Positions 12,211 to 21,878 of a DNA stretch of 64,000 nt are shown in pieces (the stretch's first letter is position 1; each line of letters starts with the position of its first letter). Under the pieces are notes generated by a model, which was not told the DNA's origin, made no database searches, and saw only the letters and a list, made by a program, of their open reading frames with translations. The DNA is from Pseudocalidococcus azoricus BACA0444 (GTDB lineage Bacteria; Cyanobacteriota; Cyanobacteriia; Thermosynechococcales; Thermosynechococcaceae), in contig NZ_JAVMIP010000015.1 in the NCBI RefSeq assembly GCF_031729055.1, positions 25,071 through 89,070 on the forward strand, read 5' to 3'. Position numbers and translations under genes: made by a program.

Positions 12211-13737
12211 ATGGCTGAGGCAACGGATCACAGTGGCTCTGGGTTAGAAGAGATTAAAGCAACTCGGATCGAAAAGGCAGAAAAACTCCGGGATTTGGGG
12301 ATTAACCCCTATGCCTACCAGTTTGATCGCACCCATTCTGCCGCCCAACTCCAGGCCCAGTATGCCGAGTTAAAAAATGGCGAAACCGTTGATGTTCAAG
12401 TCTCTGTGGCGGGACGGATCTTAAATCGGCGCGTCTTTGGCAAATTGGCGTTTTTTACCCTCCAAGATGAAACAGGCACGATTCAGCTTTATCTCGACAA
12501 GCAGACAATCCAGGCCAAGATGGGGGAAACGGATCCCCAGGCCTTTGATCACCTCAAGCAACTGACGGACGCGGGGGATATTTTGGGGGCTGTCGGGACA
12601 ATCAAACGCACCGAAAAAGGGGAACTCTCGGTTTATGTCCATTCCCATACCATCCTGACCAAATCCCTGTTACCGCTTCCTGACAAGTGGCATGGCCTGA
12701 CCGATGTGGAAAAACGTTATCGGCAACGCTATGTGGATTTAATTGTTAATCCCCAAGTCCGGCAAACGTTCAGAAAAAGGGCCTTGATTACCGCCGCAAT
12801 TCGCCGATATTTAGACGAGCAGGGCTTTATTGAAATTGAAACCCCAGTCTTACAAGCCGAAGCGGGGGGAGCCGAAGCCAGACCCTTTATTACCTATCAC
12901 AACACCCTGGAGATGCCGCTTTATTTACGGATTGCGACGGAATTACATCTAAAACGCTTGGTCGTGGGTGGGTTTGAAAAAGTCTTTGAAATGGGGCGGA
13001 TCTTTCGGAATGAAGGCATTTCTACCCGCCATAACCCGGAATTTACCAGCATCGAAATTTACCAGGCCTATGCGGACTATACCGATATGATGGCTTTGAC
13101 GGAAACCTTAATTACCTATGCCGCTGAAACTGTTTTAGGCACACTCCAAATTAACTACCAAGGGCAAGAGATTGACTTAACTCCACCCTGGAAACGGATC
13201 ACGATGCACGCTGTGGTTCAAGAAGCAACCGGGATTAACTTCAAGGAATTTACCGACCTCGAAACTGCCCAAACTGCTGCCCAAACTGCTGGGATTAAAG
13301 ACACGGAAAAATGCGACACCATCGGCCGAGTTTTGAATGCAGCCTTTGAGCAAGCGGTTGAACCGAATCTGATCCAGCCCACCTTTGTCTTAGATTACCC
13401 TGTAGAAATTTCTCCTCTCGCTAAACCCCATCGGTCACAACCAGGCCTGGTGGAACGGTTTGAATTGTTTATTGTTGGACGAGAGACAGCCAATAGTTTT
13501 TCTGAACTGACAGATCCGGTAGATCAACGCCAACGCCTTGAGCAACAATCCGCCCGCAAAGAGGCCGGAGATTTAGAAGCCCACAGCATTGATGAGGATT
13601 TCCTCGCTGCCTTAGAACAGGGGATGCCACCCACGGCGGGCCTGGGGATTGGGATTGATCGCCTGGTGATGTTGCTGACGGATTCCCCCAGTATTCGAGA
13701 TGTGATTGCCTTTCCCCTGTTGCGGTCTGAGGGATAG
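12211..13737 (+). CDS. lysS: Lysyl-tRNA synthetase, class II
   Basis: The 508-residue enzyme has an N-terminal OB-fold anticodon-binding domain (about 65-170) and the class II catalytic core. Motif 2 is in [20 protein letters not shown] and motif 3 in [19 protein letters not shown] (471-489). It charges tRNA-Lys with lysine. The last 175 bp of the coding sequence are repeated downstream at 16193-16367, with a restriction-modification system in between. The copy in this gene keeps the normal motif 3 residues, so the gene is intact. Confidence 0.97.
   Translation: MAEATDHSGSGLEEIKATRIEKAEKLRDLGINPYAYQFDRTHSAAQLQAQYAELKNGETVDVQVSVAGRILNRRVFGKLAFFTLQDETGTIQLYLDKQTIQAKMGETDPQAFDHLKQLTDAGDILGAVGTIKRTEKGELSVYVHSHTILTKSLLPLPDKWHGLTDVEKRYRQRYVDLIVNPQVRQTFRKRALITAAIRRYLDEQGFIEIETPVLQAEAGGAEARPFITYHNTLEMPLYLRIATELHLKRLVVGGFEKVFEMGRIFRNEGISTRHNPEFTSIEIYQAYADYTDMMALTETLITYAAETVLGTLQINYQGQEIDLTPPWKRITMHAVVQEATGINFKEFTDLETAQTAAQTAGIKDTEKCDTIGRVLNAAFEQAVEPNLIQPTFVLDYPVEISPLAKPHRSQPGLVERFELFIVGRETANSFSELTDPVDQRQRLEQQSARKEAGDLEAHSIDEDFLAALEQGMPPTAGLGIGIDRLVMLLTDSPSIRDVIAFPLLRSEG
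13550..13724 (+). repeat. lysS: lysS 3'-end direct repeat, left copy
   Basis: These 175 bp are the end of lysS. They match 16193-16367 at a constant offset of 2643 bp, with four mismatches and no indels by my count (about 98% identity). The remaining 13 bp to the stop codon differ in sequence but not in length. The repeats bracket the restriction nuclease and methyltransferase genes. This resembles an insertion with a long target duplication, or an integration that regenerates the gene end. Confidence 0.9.
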
Positions 13738-13794
13738 ATTGACATCAGTGGGGCTAACATTGAATCGGATATTGATCATTTAAATCACCTCTTA

Positions 13795-14627
13795 ATGAAC
13801 AAACAGCAGAGAATTGCCCAGGCCATCAAGAATGTCGTCTCTGAAATGATGGAGAGGGTGATGGTTCGTGTCCTAGAGGAAGACCCTTTCATCAATGAAA
13901 AACACTATGCCAGTAAACCTCTTTATGCTGCCTTAGTCCCGGATGAAATTTTCAAAGGCTCACATTTTGAGCGTAGATTTGTCACCCCATTTGGCCAAGT
14001 TTGGGAAAAGTTGGCAGAAGTGGTCGCCCTCGAAGCCCATGGTAACTGTCAACTAGGTCATAGGATCAACGGCACAGTCAACCAAGAAAGCTTAAGAAGA
14101 ATTCAAGAAATTTTAAATCAGCTAGAGCATGGCAAGGGTAAAGACAGGAAAAAACCGAATTGGGTCAAGAATTAGACTATATCCAGGCAGGAGGTGGACA
14201 ACCTATTCCGGTCACTGTTGTCTGTGATCTTTTTATCCAAAATCAAAAAACTAGACAACGATATGCATTTGAATTAAAAGCTCCATTACCTAACAGCGAT
14301 CAAACCAAAGTTAGCAAAGAAAAATTATTGAAACTACTAGCCATGAAACCAAAAGTTGTGGATCATGCTTACTTTGCCTTGCCCTATAATCCTTATGGTC
14401 AAAAAAAAGATTATGCCTGGCCTTTTCCCCAGCGCTGGTTCAATATGGATCAAGATAAGTCAGTGCTGATCGGTAATGAATTTTGGGACTTGATTGGCGG
14501 AAAAGGTACTTACACCAAATTTATCCAAGAAATCAATTCATTAGGAAAGGATTATAAAGAACGAATCTATCGAGAATTTTTGAGAATTGAACCGCCTCAG
14601 GACTTTGAAGCAGGAGCTTTAAGATAG
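13795..14627 (+). pseudogene. TdeIII-like type II restriction endonuclease, frameshifted
   Basis: Two adjacent frames together give one TdeIII-family type II restriction enzyme of about 277 residues. The first frame runs 13795-14175 (IAQAIKNVVSEMMERVMVRV, and the stretch ALVPDEIFKGSHFERRFVT). The second resumes near 14160 and ends at 14627 (ELDYIQAGGGQPIPVTVVCD, then YAFELKAPLPNSDQ, which has the E-x-K core of a PD-(D/E)XK nuclease). The reading frame breaks between about 14148 and 14165, where runs of A and G occur; restoring one base (for example GGG to GGGG at 14161-14163) rejoins them. TdeIII itself cuts GGNCC; the specificity here is not shown. It may be inactivated, or this may be a sequencing error. 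Confidence 0.7.
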
Positions 14628-14650
14628 TTGAATTAAATCAGAAAAACTCA

Positions 14651-16138
14651 ATGCAACCGATAAGATTCACATTTATTGACCTTTTTGCGGGAATTGGCGG
14701 CTTTAAAATCGCATTAAATCGGCATGGTGGTCATTGTCTTGGCTTTAGCGAAATCAATAAAGATGCAATCAATGTCTATTGTGAAAACTTTAGGATTGAC
14801 CCTAGTTATAACCTGGGAGATATTACCAAAATTAAAGAGTTACCAGCCCATGACTTATTAACGGCGGGAGTTCCTTGCCAGAGTTGGTCAATTGCAGGGA
14901 AAAACTTAGGTTTTGATGATGATAGAGGGCAACTATGGAACGATACAATTTATTTACTCCAACAGGCCCAGCCCAAAGCATTTATTTTTGAGAATGTCAA
15001 AGGCCTGGTTGACCCTCGCAATCAAAAAGCTCTCTCGTATATTCTCGAAAGAATTAAACAAGCCGGTTATTACGCTCGCTATTTTGTCATCAACTCATTT
15101 GATTATGGAGTGCCACAAAATAGGGTGCGTATCTATATCATTGGATTTCAGAAAAAATACTATCTTGAAAAATTTAAACTGCCAGAAATTAGTGATAAGA
15201 AACTAAAACTTGGCGACATATTAGGGATCCAGTTTGAGCAACTACCAGATAGTGAGATAGTTCAGAGAGATTTATTTGGTAATATTGTTGAACCTAAGAC
15301 TATGAGCCTTTCTAGTACCAATGGATTTAACGACTACTTTTTATTTAATGACTTGAGAAATGGCCCAACAACAATCCACTCTTGGGATATTATTGATACA
15401 ACTCCGCGGCAAAAAGATATTTGCTTATTACTCCTCAAAAATAGACGAAAAAGTAATTATGGCAAACTAGATGGTAATCCATTATCTTTACAACATCTTC
15501 AACATCTAGATCCAACAATTACTCAAGCAGAAATTGACGCACTACTTCAATTAGATATCTTGCAAGCAGAAGAATATCGTTTTGCTATAAAAGACAACAA
15601 TAGTTGCACCTTAAATCAGGATGAACAAATACTGCTTAAATTTGCCCATAATCAAGAAATTTTGATTGATAACTTGAAGATTGAAAAAGAATTAATTATA
15701 AAGAAAATATCTATTATAAAAACCATCGAATCACTTAAAGATAAAAATATAATTCAATGCATGGAAATTCGTTATGATTTTAAGAATGCTAAAATTAGTA
15801 CCGGATTATTTGGTATAAACCGTATTTTCTTGCCAAGTTCCAATATTTACCCTACCTTAGTGGCAAGTGATACAAATGACTTCATAACATTAAAGCAAAT
15901 TAAGGCAGTCAACTATCAAGAATTAAAAGAAAAATTTATCAAAGAAATTTATAAGACTAGGGAATTTAGAAAAATTACTAAAAATGAAGCTTGCTTAATT
16001 CAGGGATTTCCCCAAGATTTTAAGCTCCCAGAAGCTAGATCAAGATGGATGAAACTGATTGGCAATAGTGTTTCGGTTCCTGTCATTGATAACCTATGCA
16101 AGGCAATTCTGGAAACTGGTGTTTTTAACTCCCAATAA
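14651..16138 (+). CDS. DNA (cytosine-5) methyltransferase
   Basis: The 495-residue protein has the C5-methylase motifs in order: motif I FIDLFAGIGGF (8-18), motif IV with the catalytic C76 in VPCQSW, motif VI FENVKGL, motif VIII QNRVRIYIIG, a long variable target-recognition region (about 190-420), motif IX-like RKITKNEACLIQGFP, and motif X LIGNSVSVPVI. It methylates the carbon-5 of cytosine at the site recognised by its partner nuclease, protecting host DNA. It lies 23 nt after the broken TdeIII-like nuclease gene. It is AT-richer than neighbouring core genes, as expected for a transferred R-M system. With the nuclease frameshifted it may act as an orphan methylase. Confidence 0.92.
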   Translation: MQPIRFTFIDLFAGIGGFKIALNRHGGHCLGFSEINKDAINVYCENFRIDPSYNLGDITKIKELPAHDLLTAGVPCQSWSIAGKNLGFDDDRGQLWNDTIYLLQQAQPKAFIFENVKGLVDPRNQKALSYILERIKQAGYYARYFVINSFDYGVPQNRVRIYIIGFQKKYYLEKFKLPEISDKKLKLGDILGIQFEQLPDSEIVQRDLFGNIVEPKTMSLSSTNGFNDYFLFNDLRNGPTTIHSWDIIDTTPRQKDICLLLLKNRRKSNYGKLDGNPLSLQHLQHLDPTITQAEIDALLQLDILQAEEYRFAIKDNNSCTLNQDEQILLKFAHNQEILIDNLKIEKELIIKKISIIKTIESLKDKNIIQCMEIRYDFKNAKISTGLFGINRIFLPSSNIYPTLVASDTNDFITLKQIKAVNYQELKEKFIKEIYKTREFRKITKNEACLIQGFPQDFKLPEARSRWMKLIGNSVSVPVIDNLCKAILETGVFNSQ

Positions 16139-16176
16139 AATGAGCATAAGTTCTAAGGGCAGTGACACAAGCCTAA

Positions 16177-16380
<204 letters not shown>

Positions 16381-16403
16381 GCCTTTTTAGACCCAAAGCC
16401 CAA

Positions 16404-16859
16404 CTAAATAAACCGCACCGTACCGCTGGGGCCAATACTGACACTACCGTGGACATTGGGGTTATTGGCTTTTGTTGCGGCGATATTGATCGTTAGGGTA
16501 TTTGTCCTGGTATTGAAACTGGCAGTGCTGAAGGTTAGGGGAGTGCCACCACTGTTATAAATCAGAATATTCACGTCATTAACATAGTTCTTAATGGGAG
16601 GAAATGAAAAAGACTTTGACTTGCCAGGAGTTAAAGTATTGTTTTTGGCATTACCTTCACCAGCCACAACTGGAACACCAGAGTTGTTCACAACAATCAC
16701 GGTTAATGCTCGGCTGGGAGTAATTTTAGTTTGGGCCAACACCTGAGCATCAAAGAATTGGGGGGACAAGATTGCCGGAGTGACACATCCCAGGCCCGCC
16801 AAAGCAACAGATAAAACAATGGGCTTCCAACTAACCATAACTAAGGATCCAAACGCCAT
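16404..16859 (-). CDS. Small exported hypothetical protein
   Basis: I place the start at ATG 16859 (151 residues), with ATG 16838 as an alternative; both put a signal peptide first (VSWKPIVLSVALAGLGCVTPA). A longer frame to 17018 is open but unlikely. The mature part is rich in N, T, S and G with alternating beta-strand character (ALTVIVVNNSGVPVVAGEG, and TLTPGKSKSFSFPP). I do not recognise a family. It is convergent with the lysS remnant. Confidence 0.55.
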   Translation of the reverse strand: MAFGSLVMVSWKPIVLSVALAGLGCVTPAILSPQFFDAQVLAQTKITPSRALTVIVVNNSGVPVVAGEGNAKNNTLTPGKSKSFSFPPIKNYVNDVNILIYNSGGTPLTFSTASFNTRTNTLTINIAATKANNPNVHGSVSIGPSGTVRFI

Positions 16860-17150
16860 CACACTCAGATTACCCCCCGGCCCAGTCAATACCCTGAATC
16901 TCCATAAATCTTTTATCTTGTCAGGCTTAACCTGGTTTGAGCAACAAGTCCAAACTGGCCACACATGGCCCCCCGCACCGGATGCAGATCTCAGCAGGTC
17001 AAGCCATTCTTTTGACATAGGTGACGCAGCGGTAAATTTTCCGATGGATTTTTTGCCGTGGGATCAGGTTGAGACTCGCTTCTACAACGACAAGTCGGCT
17101 ACTGAGCTAAGATCACTGAGTTGCATCCCCCACCCCCTTCCAATTACCTT

Positions 17151-18626
17151 ATGACATCTCTGATCACCCCTGTTCTGCCGACAGCACTTGACCCCCCTGA
17201 CTTAGCCCAGTCCTTAGCCAAGATTCATACCCAAGCAGATTGGATTGGTTTACGTTACGTCCAAGAGACCACCACCACCCGCTCTGTGCGCGATGGCAAC
17301 CCCCAAGTCAATCACCATGATCTCTCGGCCGGGGTGATGATTGAGGTTTTGGTGAATGGGCAATTGGGCTATGGGGCCTGTAATCGTTTGGATCCCGAAA
17401 GTTTGCAGCGGGCGACAGATCAGGCCTATCAGCAAGCCTTGAGAGCATCCCAGTGGAGCCTGACCCCCGTTTCAACCGCAATTCGACCGGCTGTAGTTGG
17501 GGAATATCGCCGTCTCAACCCAGATTCTATCGCCGCCTTGGGGCCTGGGGAGATTAATGAACTTTTACAGAAAATTTGCCAAACTCTGAAAGTCTCAGAC
17601 AAAATTGTCCAAACCACTGCCCTGATGCAAACCGTCGCCACCACCTCCCATTGGGTCAGCAGTAATGGTGGGAATATTCGTCAAGACTTTCTCCAGGTCA
17701 TCACCCACTATGCCGCCACGGCCCAAGATGGAGCCAACATTCAACAACGCACTGACAATGGGATGTTTGCCCGCTGCTATCAAGCTGGCCTGGAGGTTTT
17801 GGCAGCAGAATTGGTCTTAGAACGGGCCGAAAAGATTGGCAGCCAGGCTCTGGAATTGTTAACTGCCGCTGAATGTCCAACTACGACCACAAATTTGGTA
17901 CTGGCTCCGGATCAAATGATGTTACAAATCCATGAAAGTATTGGCCATCCCTTGGAGTTGGATCGGATTTTGGGCGATGAGCGCAATTATGCCGGCAGTA
18001 GTTTTGTCAAGTTATCGGATTTTGGGCAGTTGGTCTATGGCTCGCCTTTGCTCAATGTCACCTTTGATCCGACTGTGCCAACCGAGTTAGCCAGTTATGG
18101 GTTTGATGATGGGGGTGTACCGGCCCAACGAGAATACTTGATTAAAGAAGGCATCTTGCTACGGGGCCTGGGGAGTGCGGAAAGTCAGTTGCGCTCAGGT
18201 GTGCCAGGGGTTGCTAATTTACGAGCCTGTTCCTGGAATCGCCCCCCCATTGACCGGATGGCGAATTTAAACATTGAACCGGGAAGCAAGAGTTGGCAAG
18301 AGATCATTGGCCATATTGAACAGGGCATTTACATGGAATCCAACCGCTCTTGGTCTATTGATGACTATCGGCTCAAGTTTCAGTTTGGCTGTGAATATGC
18401 CAGGGAAATTAAAAACGGGCAGTTGGGGCAAGTCCTCCGTAATCCCAACTATCGAGGCGCAACACCCAACTTCTGGGGGAATCTGATTGCAGTGGGGGAT
18501 CAATCAACTCTAGGGATTTTTGGCACACCCTACTGTGGGAAAGGGGAACCTAATCAAGCGATTCGGGTCGGCCATGCTTCCCCTGTTTGTGCCTTTGCCA
18601 ATATTGAAGTGTTTGGGGGACATTAA
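17151..18626 (+). CDS. tldD: TldD/PmbA family metalloprotease
   Basis: The 491-residue protein carries the zinc-binding HESIGH of TldD (H261, E262, H266 followed by PLELD). It also has the C-terminal TldD block (YCGKGEPNQAIRVGHASP) that helps close the active-site tunnel. TldD pairs with TldE (PmbA) to degrade unfolded peptides and mature modified peptides such as microcins. The partner gene is not in this window. ATG 17151 is preferred over an upstream TTG at 17121. The hpnA gene follows after 8 nt, probably in the same transcript. Confidence 0.88.
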   Translation: MTSLITPVLPTALDPPDLAQSLAKIHTQADWIGLRYVQETTTTRSVRDGNPQVNHHDLSAGVMIEVLVNGQLGYGACNRLDPESLQRATDQAYQQALRASQWSLTPVSTAIRPAVVGEYRRLNPDSIAALGPGEINELLQKICQTLKVSDKIVQTTALMQTVATTSHWVSSNGGNIRQDFLQVITHYAATAQDGANIQQRTDNGMFARCYQAGLEVLAAELVLERAEKIGSQALELLTAAECPTTTTNLVLAPDQMMLQIHESIGHPLELDRILGDERNYAGSSFVKLSDFGQLVYGSPLLNVTFDPTVPTELASYGFDDGGVPAQREYLIKEGILLRGLGSAESQLRSGVPGVANLRACSWNRPPIDRMANLNIEPGSKSWQEIIGHIEQGIYMESNRSWSIDDYRLKFQFGCEYAREIKNGQLGQVLRNPNYRGATPNFWGNLIAVGDQSTLGIFGTPYCGKGEPNQAIRVGHASPVCAFANIEVFGGH

Positions 18627-18634
18627 GCTAAGCT

Positions 18635-19624
18635 ATGGGCCAGACTGCATTTGTCACCGGGGGCAGTGGCTTTGTTGGTAGCAATTTAATCCGCTTACTC
18701 CAAGAACAAGGTTGGCAGGTTAAAGCCCTTGTCCGCAATCCTGAGCAAGCCGTCACCCTTGAGGGCCTGGACATTGAACTGATTCCTGGGGATTTGACTC
18801 AACCAAACCTCAGTCAGGGGATGACCGGTTGCCAGGCCCTGTTCCATGTAGCGGCTCACTATAGTCTTTGGAGGAGGGATGAAAAGCAACTCTATCAGAG
18901 TAATGTCTTCGGGACAAGAAATATCCTCAAAGCAGCCCAAGCGGCCGGAGTAGAACGCGTTGTTTATACCAGTTCCGTAGCCGCTATCGGTGTCGATCCA
19001 AGTGGTCGGCCAGGAACTGAAGCCTATCAAAGCCCGCCAGAAAAGTTGATCAGTGCCTACAAACAGTCGAAATACTGGGCTGAACAGGAAGCTCATCAAG
19101 CCATTAAAAAAGGTCAAGATATTGTCATTGTTAACCCCACCACACCCATCGGTCCTTGGGATGTTAAACCCACACCGACTGGAGATTTAATTGTCCGGTT
19201 TTTACGGAATCAAATGCCGGCCTATGTCGATACCGGGTTAAATTTAATTCATGTCCGAGATGTGGCCTGGGGGCATCTACTCGCCTATGAGAAGGGCAAA
19301 ACTGGAGAACGTTATATTCTTGGCCATCAAAATCTGAGCCTGAAGGAAATTTTAGAGAAATTGGCTGCTATTACTGGAAAACCAGCCCCAAAAGTAACGA
19401 TTCCTGTGATTGTGCCGTTGATCGTGGCCTGGATTGATGAACTGGTGTTGGGTCAATTGGGGAAAACGCCAAGTGTGCCGGTGGATGGAGTCTTAATGTC
19501 TAAACAAAAGATGTATTACGATGCTTCCAAGGCCATCAATGAGCTAAATTTACCCCAAACTCCGGTGGATCAAGCCCTCAAAGAAGCGGTGGATTGGTTT
19601 TTAGATCATGGGTACATTGATTAA
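18635..19624 (+). CDS. hpnA: Hopanoid-associated NAD-dependent epimerase HpnA
   Basis: The 329-residue extended short-chain dehydrogenase has the N-terminal nucleotide motif (VTGGSGFVGSNLIRLL) and the SSVA...YKQSK active-site pattern. The sequence FHVAAHYSLWRRDE is characteristic of HpnA-type enzymes found with hopanoid biosynthesis genes. HpnA is thought to act on the sugar side chain of extended hopanoids, although its reaction is not settled. Other hopanoid genes are not in the window. Confidence 0.82.
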   Translation: MGQTAFVTGGSGFVGSNLIRLLQEQGWQVKALVRNPEQAVTLEGLDIELIPGDLTQPNLSQGMTGCQALFHVAAHYSLWRRDEKQLYQSNVFGTRNILKAAQAAGVERVVYTSSVAAIGVDPSGRPGTEAYQSPPEKLISAYKQSKYWAEQEAHQAIKKGQDIVIVNPTTPIGPWDVKPTPTGDLIVRFLRNQMPAYVDTGLNLIHVRDVAWGHLLAYEKGKTGERYILGHQNLSLKEILEKLAAITGKPAPKVTIPVIVPLIVAWIDELVLGQLGKTPSVPVDGVLMSKQKMYYDASKAINELNLPQTPVDQALKEAVDWFLDHGYID

Positions 19625-19838
19625 CAATAGCCAATTTTTTGATCCTACCTAGTTTATCGAGATCATTATTTTAATATATAAAAATATCAAGATAAAAATT
19701 AAATTGTCATCTCTTGAAATAATATTGTCTATATTTTCTGCGCTGCAGATAAGCTAGGAAATGCTTTATCGATCATGGTTACACCACGTTACTGGTATTC
19801 ATTTAGTCTGTGTTACGTAAACCTCAAAAGAAATAATT

Positions 19839-20063
19839 ATGCCAAGGAAAATTCGAGAGTTAAAAGCCCAGATCGCTCGTGAAGGATTTGTTTACTTGTC
19901 CAAGCGTGGTAAGGGTAGCCATGAGCTTTGGAGGCATCCTTTGATTAGCAAGACCCTAACAATCCCAGGCCAGGACGGAGATGATATTCCGCTCTACCTG
20001 AAAAAACAAGTAGCAAAGCTACTCGCTACACTAAAAGAGTTGAAGGAGGACAAGGATTTATGA
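19839..20063 (+). CDS. hicA: HicA-type mRNA interferase toxin
   Basis: The 74-residue protein has the double-stranded-RNA-binding-like HicA fold, with the active-site glycine-serine-histidine in KRGKGSHELWRHP. HicA cleaves mRNA in a translation-independent way and is neutralised by HicB. It overlaps the downstream antitoxin gene by 4 nt (ATGA), the usual toxin-first order. Confidence 0.85.
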   Translation: MPRKIRELKAQIAREGFVYLSKRGKGSHELWRHPLISKTLTIPGQDGDDIPLYLKKQVAKLLATLKELKEDKDL

Positions 20064-20278
20064 ATCGGTATAGCATGATTGTTGAATGGTCGGATGAAGA
20101 TCAACTTTTCCTAGTCACAATTCCAGAGTTTGCAAATCTTGTTATCATGCCCTGTACCTATGGAAAGACTCGTGAAGAAGCTATTCAAAAGGGTGAAGAA
20201 GTGATTGAAATATACTTAGAGGCTTGGCGAGCAGATGGGGAAATGATTCCTGAGCCTAAAACACTTCAATTGACTTAA
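20060..20278 (+). CDS. hicB: HicB-type antitoxin
   Basis: The 72-residue HicB-fold protein (MIVEWSDEDQLFLVTIPEFA, then TREEAIQKGEEVIEIYLEAW) has the partial RNase-H-like fold of the antitoxin. It lacks the C-terminal DNA-binding domain that longer HicB proteins use for autorepression, so regulation may be indirect. It is translationally coupled to hicA. Confidence 0.85.
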   Translation: MNRYSMIVEWSDEDQLFLVTIPEFANLVIMPCTYGKTREEAIQKGEEVIEIYLEAWRADGEMIPEPKTLQLT

Positions 20279-20411
20279 CAGAATATTCTCATGATGCTAG
20301 TTAATTAGAACCAAAACCTGAATGTAATCCTGATTAACGGAAGGCTATCTATCTGCAAGTGTGTGAGCTTAATTATTGCACTACCATAGTGAATGCAACG
20401 CGACTGGTGAC

Positions 20412-21365
20412 ATGAAACTGCACGTACTCATGAGTAATTCTTCTATCCTTCCCCCCCTCAAGCCACAACTGATCATTCCGGCGGCTGAGTTGAAAGAACT
20501 GAATCAACGGTCAAATTGGAAAGGCAGTTTACAGCTATTAGCCCATTTAACGGTAATGGTGGCCAGTGGCATTGTCTGGGGGACACATTTGGCCTGGGCG
20601 CAGTGGTGGATTGCCTTGCCTGCTGGCGTGATCTATGGGTTTAGCCTCGCCTCAATGTTTGCCACGCTTCATGAAACCAGTCACCGAACCGCCTTTGCCA
20701 ATAATCAAGTGAATGATGCCGTGGCCTGGTTTGCTGGAATTTTTTGCTTTTATAACAGCACGTTTTATCGCCGCTATCACAAATGGCATCATCGCTATAC
20801 CCAACTCCCAGGCCAGGATCCGGAACTGGAAGACCCAAAACCGACCAACTGGCGGGAATATCTTTGGGAAGTGAGCGGGATTCCTTGGTGGATCGGCAAG
20901 GTTAAGGGACATATTCGCATTGCCTTAGGAAATCTAGAAAATTGCCCTTGTATCCCAGAGGAAGCCAGGCCGGAGGTGATTCGTTCAATTCGGTTGCAGA
21001 TATTGGCTTATGTCCTGTTTATCGGTATTTCTATTACCTTGCAACAACCTTGGTTCTTGACCTATTGGCTGATTCCCTTGGCCTTAGGACAACCGATTTT
21101 ACGGGCAATTTTGTTGGCGGAACATACGGGCTGCACTCATGATGAAAACCCGCTTACTAATACCCGCACGACCTATACGATTTGGCCGATTCGCTTACTG
21201 ATGTGGAATATGTCCTATCATGCCGAACATCATTTGTATGCTTCGATTCCATTCCATGCCTTAGCCAAAGCTCATGAGAAAATTAAAGAGAATTTAACCA
21301 AAATCGAGCCGGGTTATATTACAGTAAATCGCAAAATCATTGATGGTTTTACCCCGGCCCATTGA
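20412..21365 (+). CDS. Membrane fatty acid desaturase family protein
   Basis: From ATG 20412 the product is 317 residues (ATG 20430 is also possible). It has three histidine boxes of di-iron membrane desaturases/hydroxylases: HETSH, HKWHH and HAEHHLY, with two pairs of membrane segments between them. The family introduces double bonds into acyl chains, or hydroxylates or ketolates carotenoids; the substrate is not clear here. It is followed closely by an OsmC gene. Confidence 0.8.
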   Translation: MKLHVLMSNSSILPPLKPQLIIPAAELKELNQRSNWKGSLQLLAHLTVMVASGIVWGTHLAWAQWWIALPAGVIYGFSLASMFATLHETSHRTAFANNQVNDAVAWFAGIFCFYNSTFYRRYHKWHHRYTQLPGQDPELEDPKPTNWREYLWEVSGIPWWIGKVKGHIRIALGNLENCPCIPEEARPEVIRSIRLQILAYVLFIGISITLQQPWFLTYWLIPLALGQPILRAILLAEHTGCTHDENPLTNTRTTYTIWPIRLLMWNMSYHAEHHLYASIPFHALAKAHEKIKENLTKIEPGYITVNRKIIDGFTPAH

Positions 21366-21378
21366 AGCCAAAACGCTC

Positions 21379-21849
21379 ATGAAAGACACCCATCACTACC
21401 AGGCCACGATCACATGGACAGGCAATTTGGGGACAGGAACCAGTAGTTATCGGGCCTACGAAAGAAGCCACACCATCGAAATTCTCAATAAACCAGCTAT
21501 TTTCGGGTCATCGGATAGCAGTTTTCGGGGTGATCCAAGCAAGCATAATCCCGAGGAATTACTGATAGCATCTTTGTCGGCTTGTCATCTTCTCTGGTAC
21601 TTGCATTTATGTGCTGATGCGGGGGTGGTTGTTGTGAATTACTCCGATCAAGCAACTGGGGTGATGGTCGTGGACAAAGATGGGCGGGGGTATTTTACTG
21701 AGGTGATGTTAAACCCGATCGTGACCGTGAGTGAAATCTCAATGATGAACAAGGCGTTTGAATTGCATGAGCGGGCTAGGGAGTTTTGTTTTATTGCCAA
21801 TTCTGTCAACTTTCCCGTCAAACATCACTCCACGATTAACGTCAAATAA
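21379..21849 (+). CDS. OsmC-family thiol peroxidase
   Basis: Starting at ATG 21379 the protein is 156 residues, a normal length for OsmC. The two conserved cysteines are visible in LSACHLLW and EFCFIANSV. These proteins reduce organic hydroperoxides in the cytosol. An upstream ATG at 21340 would overlap the desaturase gene and adds an unconserved extension. Its position directly behind a desaturase is consistent with detoxifying lipid peroxides. Confidence 0.85.
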   Translation: MKDTHHYQATITWTGNLGTGTSSYRAYERSHTIEILNKPAIFGSSDSSFRGDPSKHNPEELLIASLSACHLLWYLHLCADAGVVVVNYSDQATGVMVVDKDGRGYFTEVMLNPIVTVSEISMMNKAFELHERAREFCFIANSVNFPVKHHSTINVK

Positions 21850-21878
21850 TTAAACTTCAGGATAAAAACATAAATTCA

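Noticed and set aside
13795..16138. Claim that the R-M system recognises GGNCC, or that it shaped the CCAGGCC word
   Set aside because: TdeIII specificity cannot be transferred by eye, and CCAGGCC does not itself contain GGNCC. No support beyond the family name.
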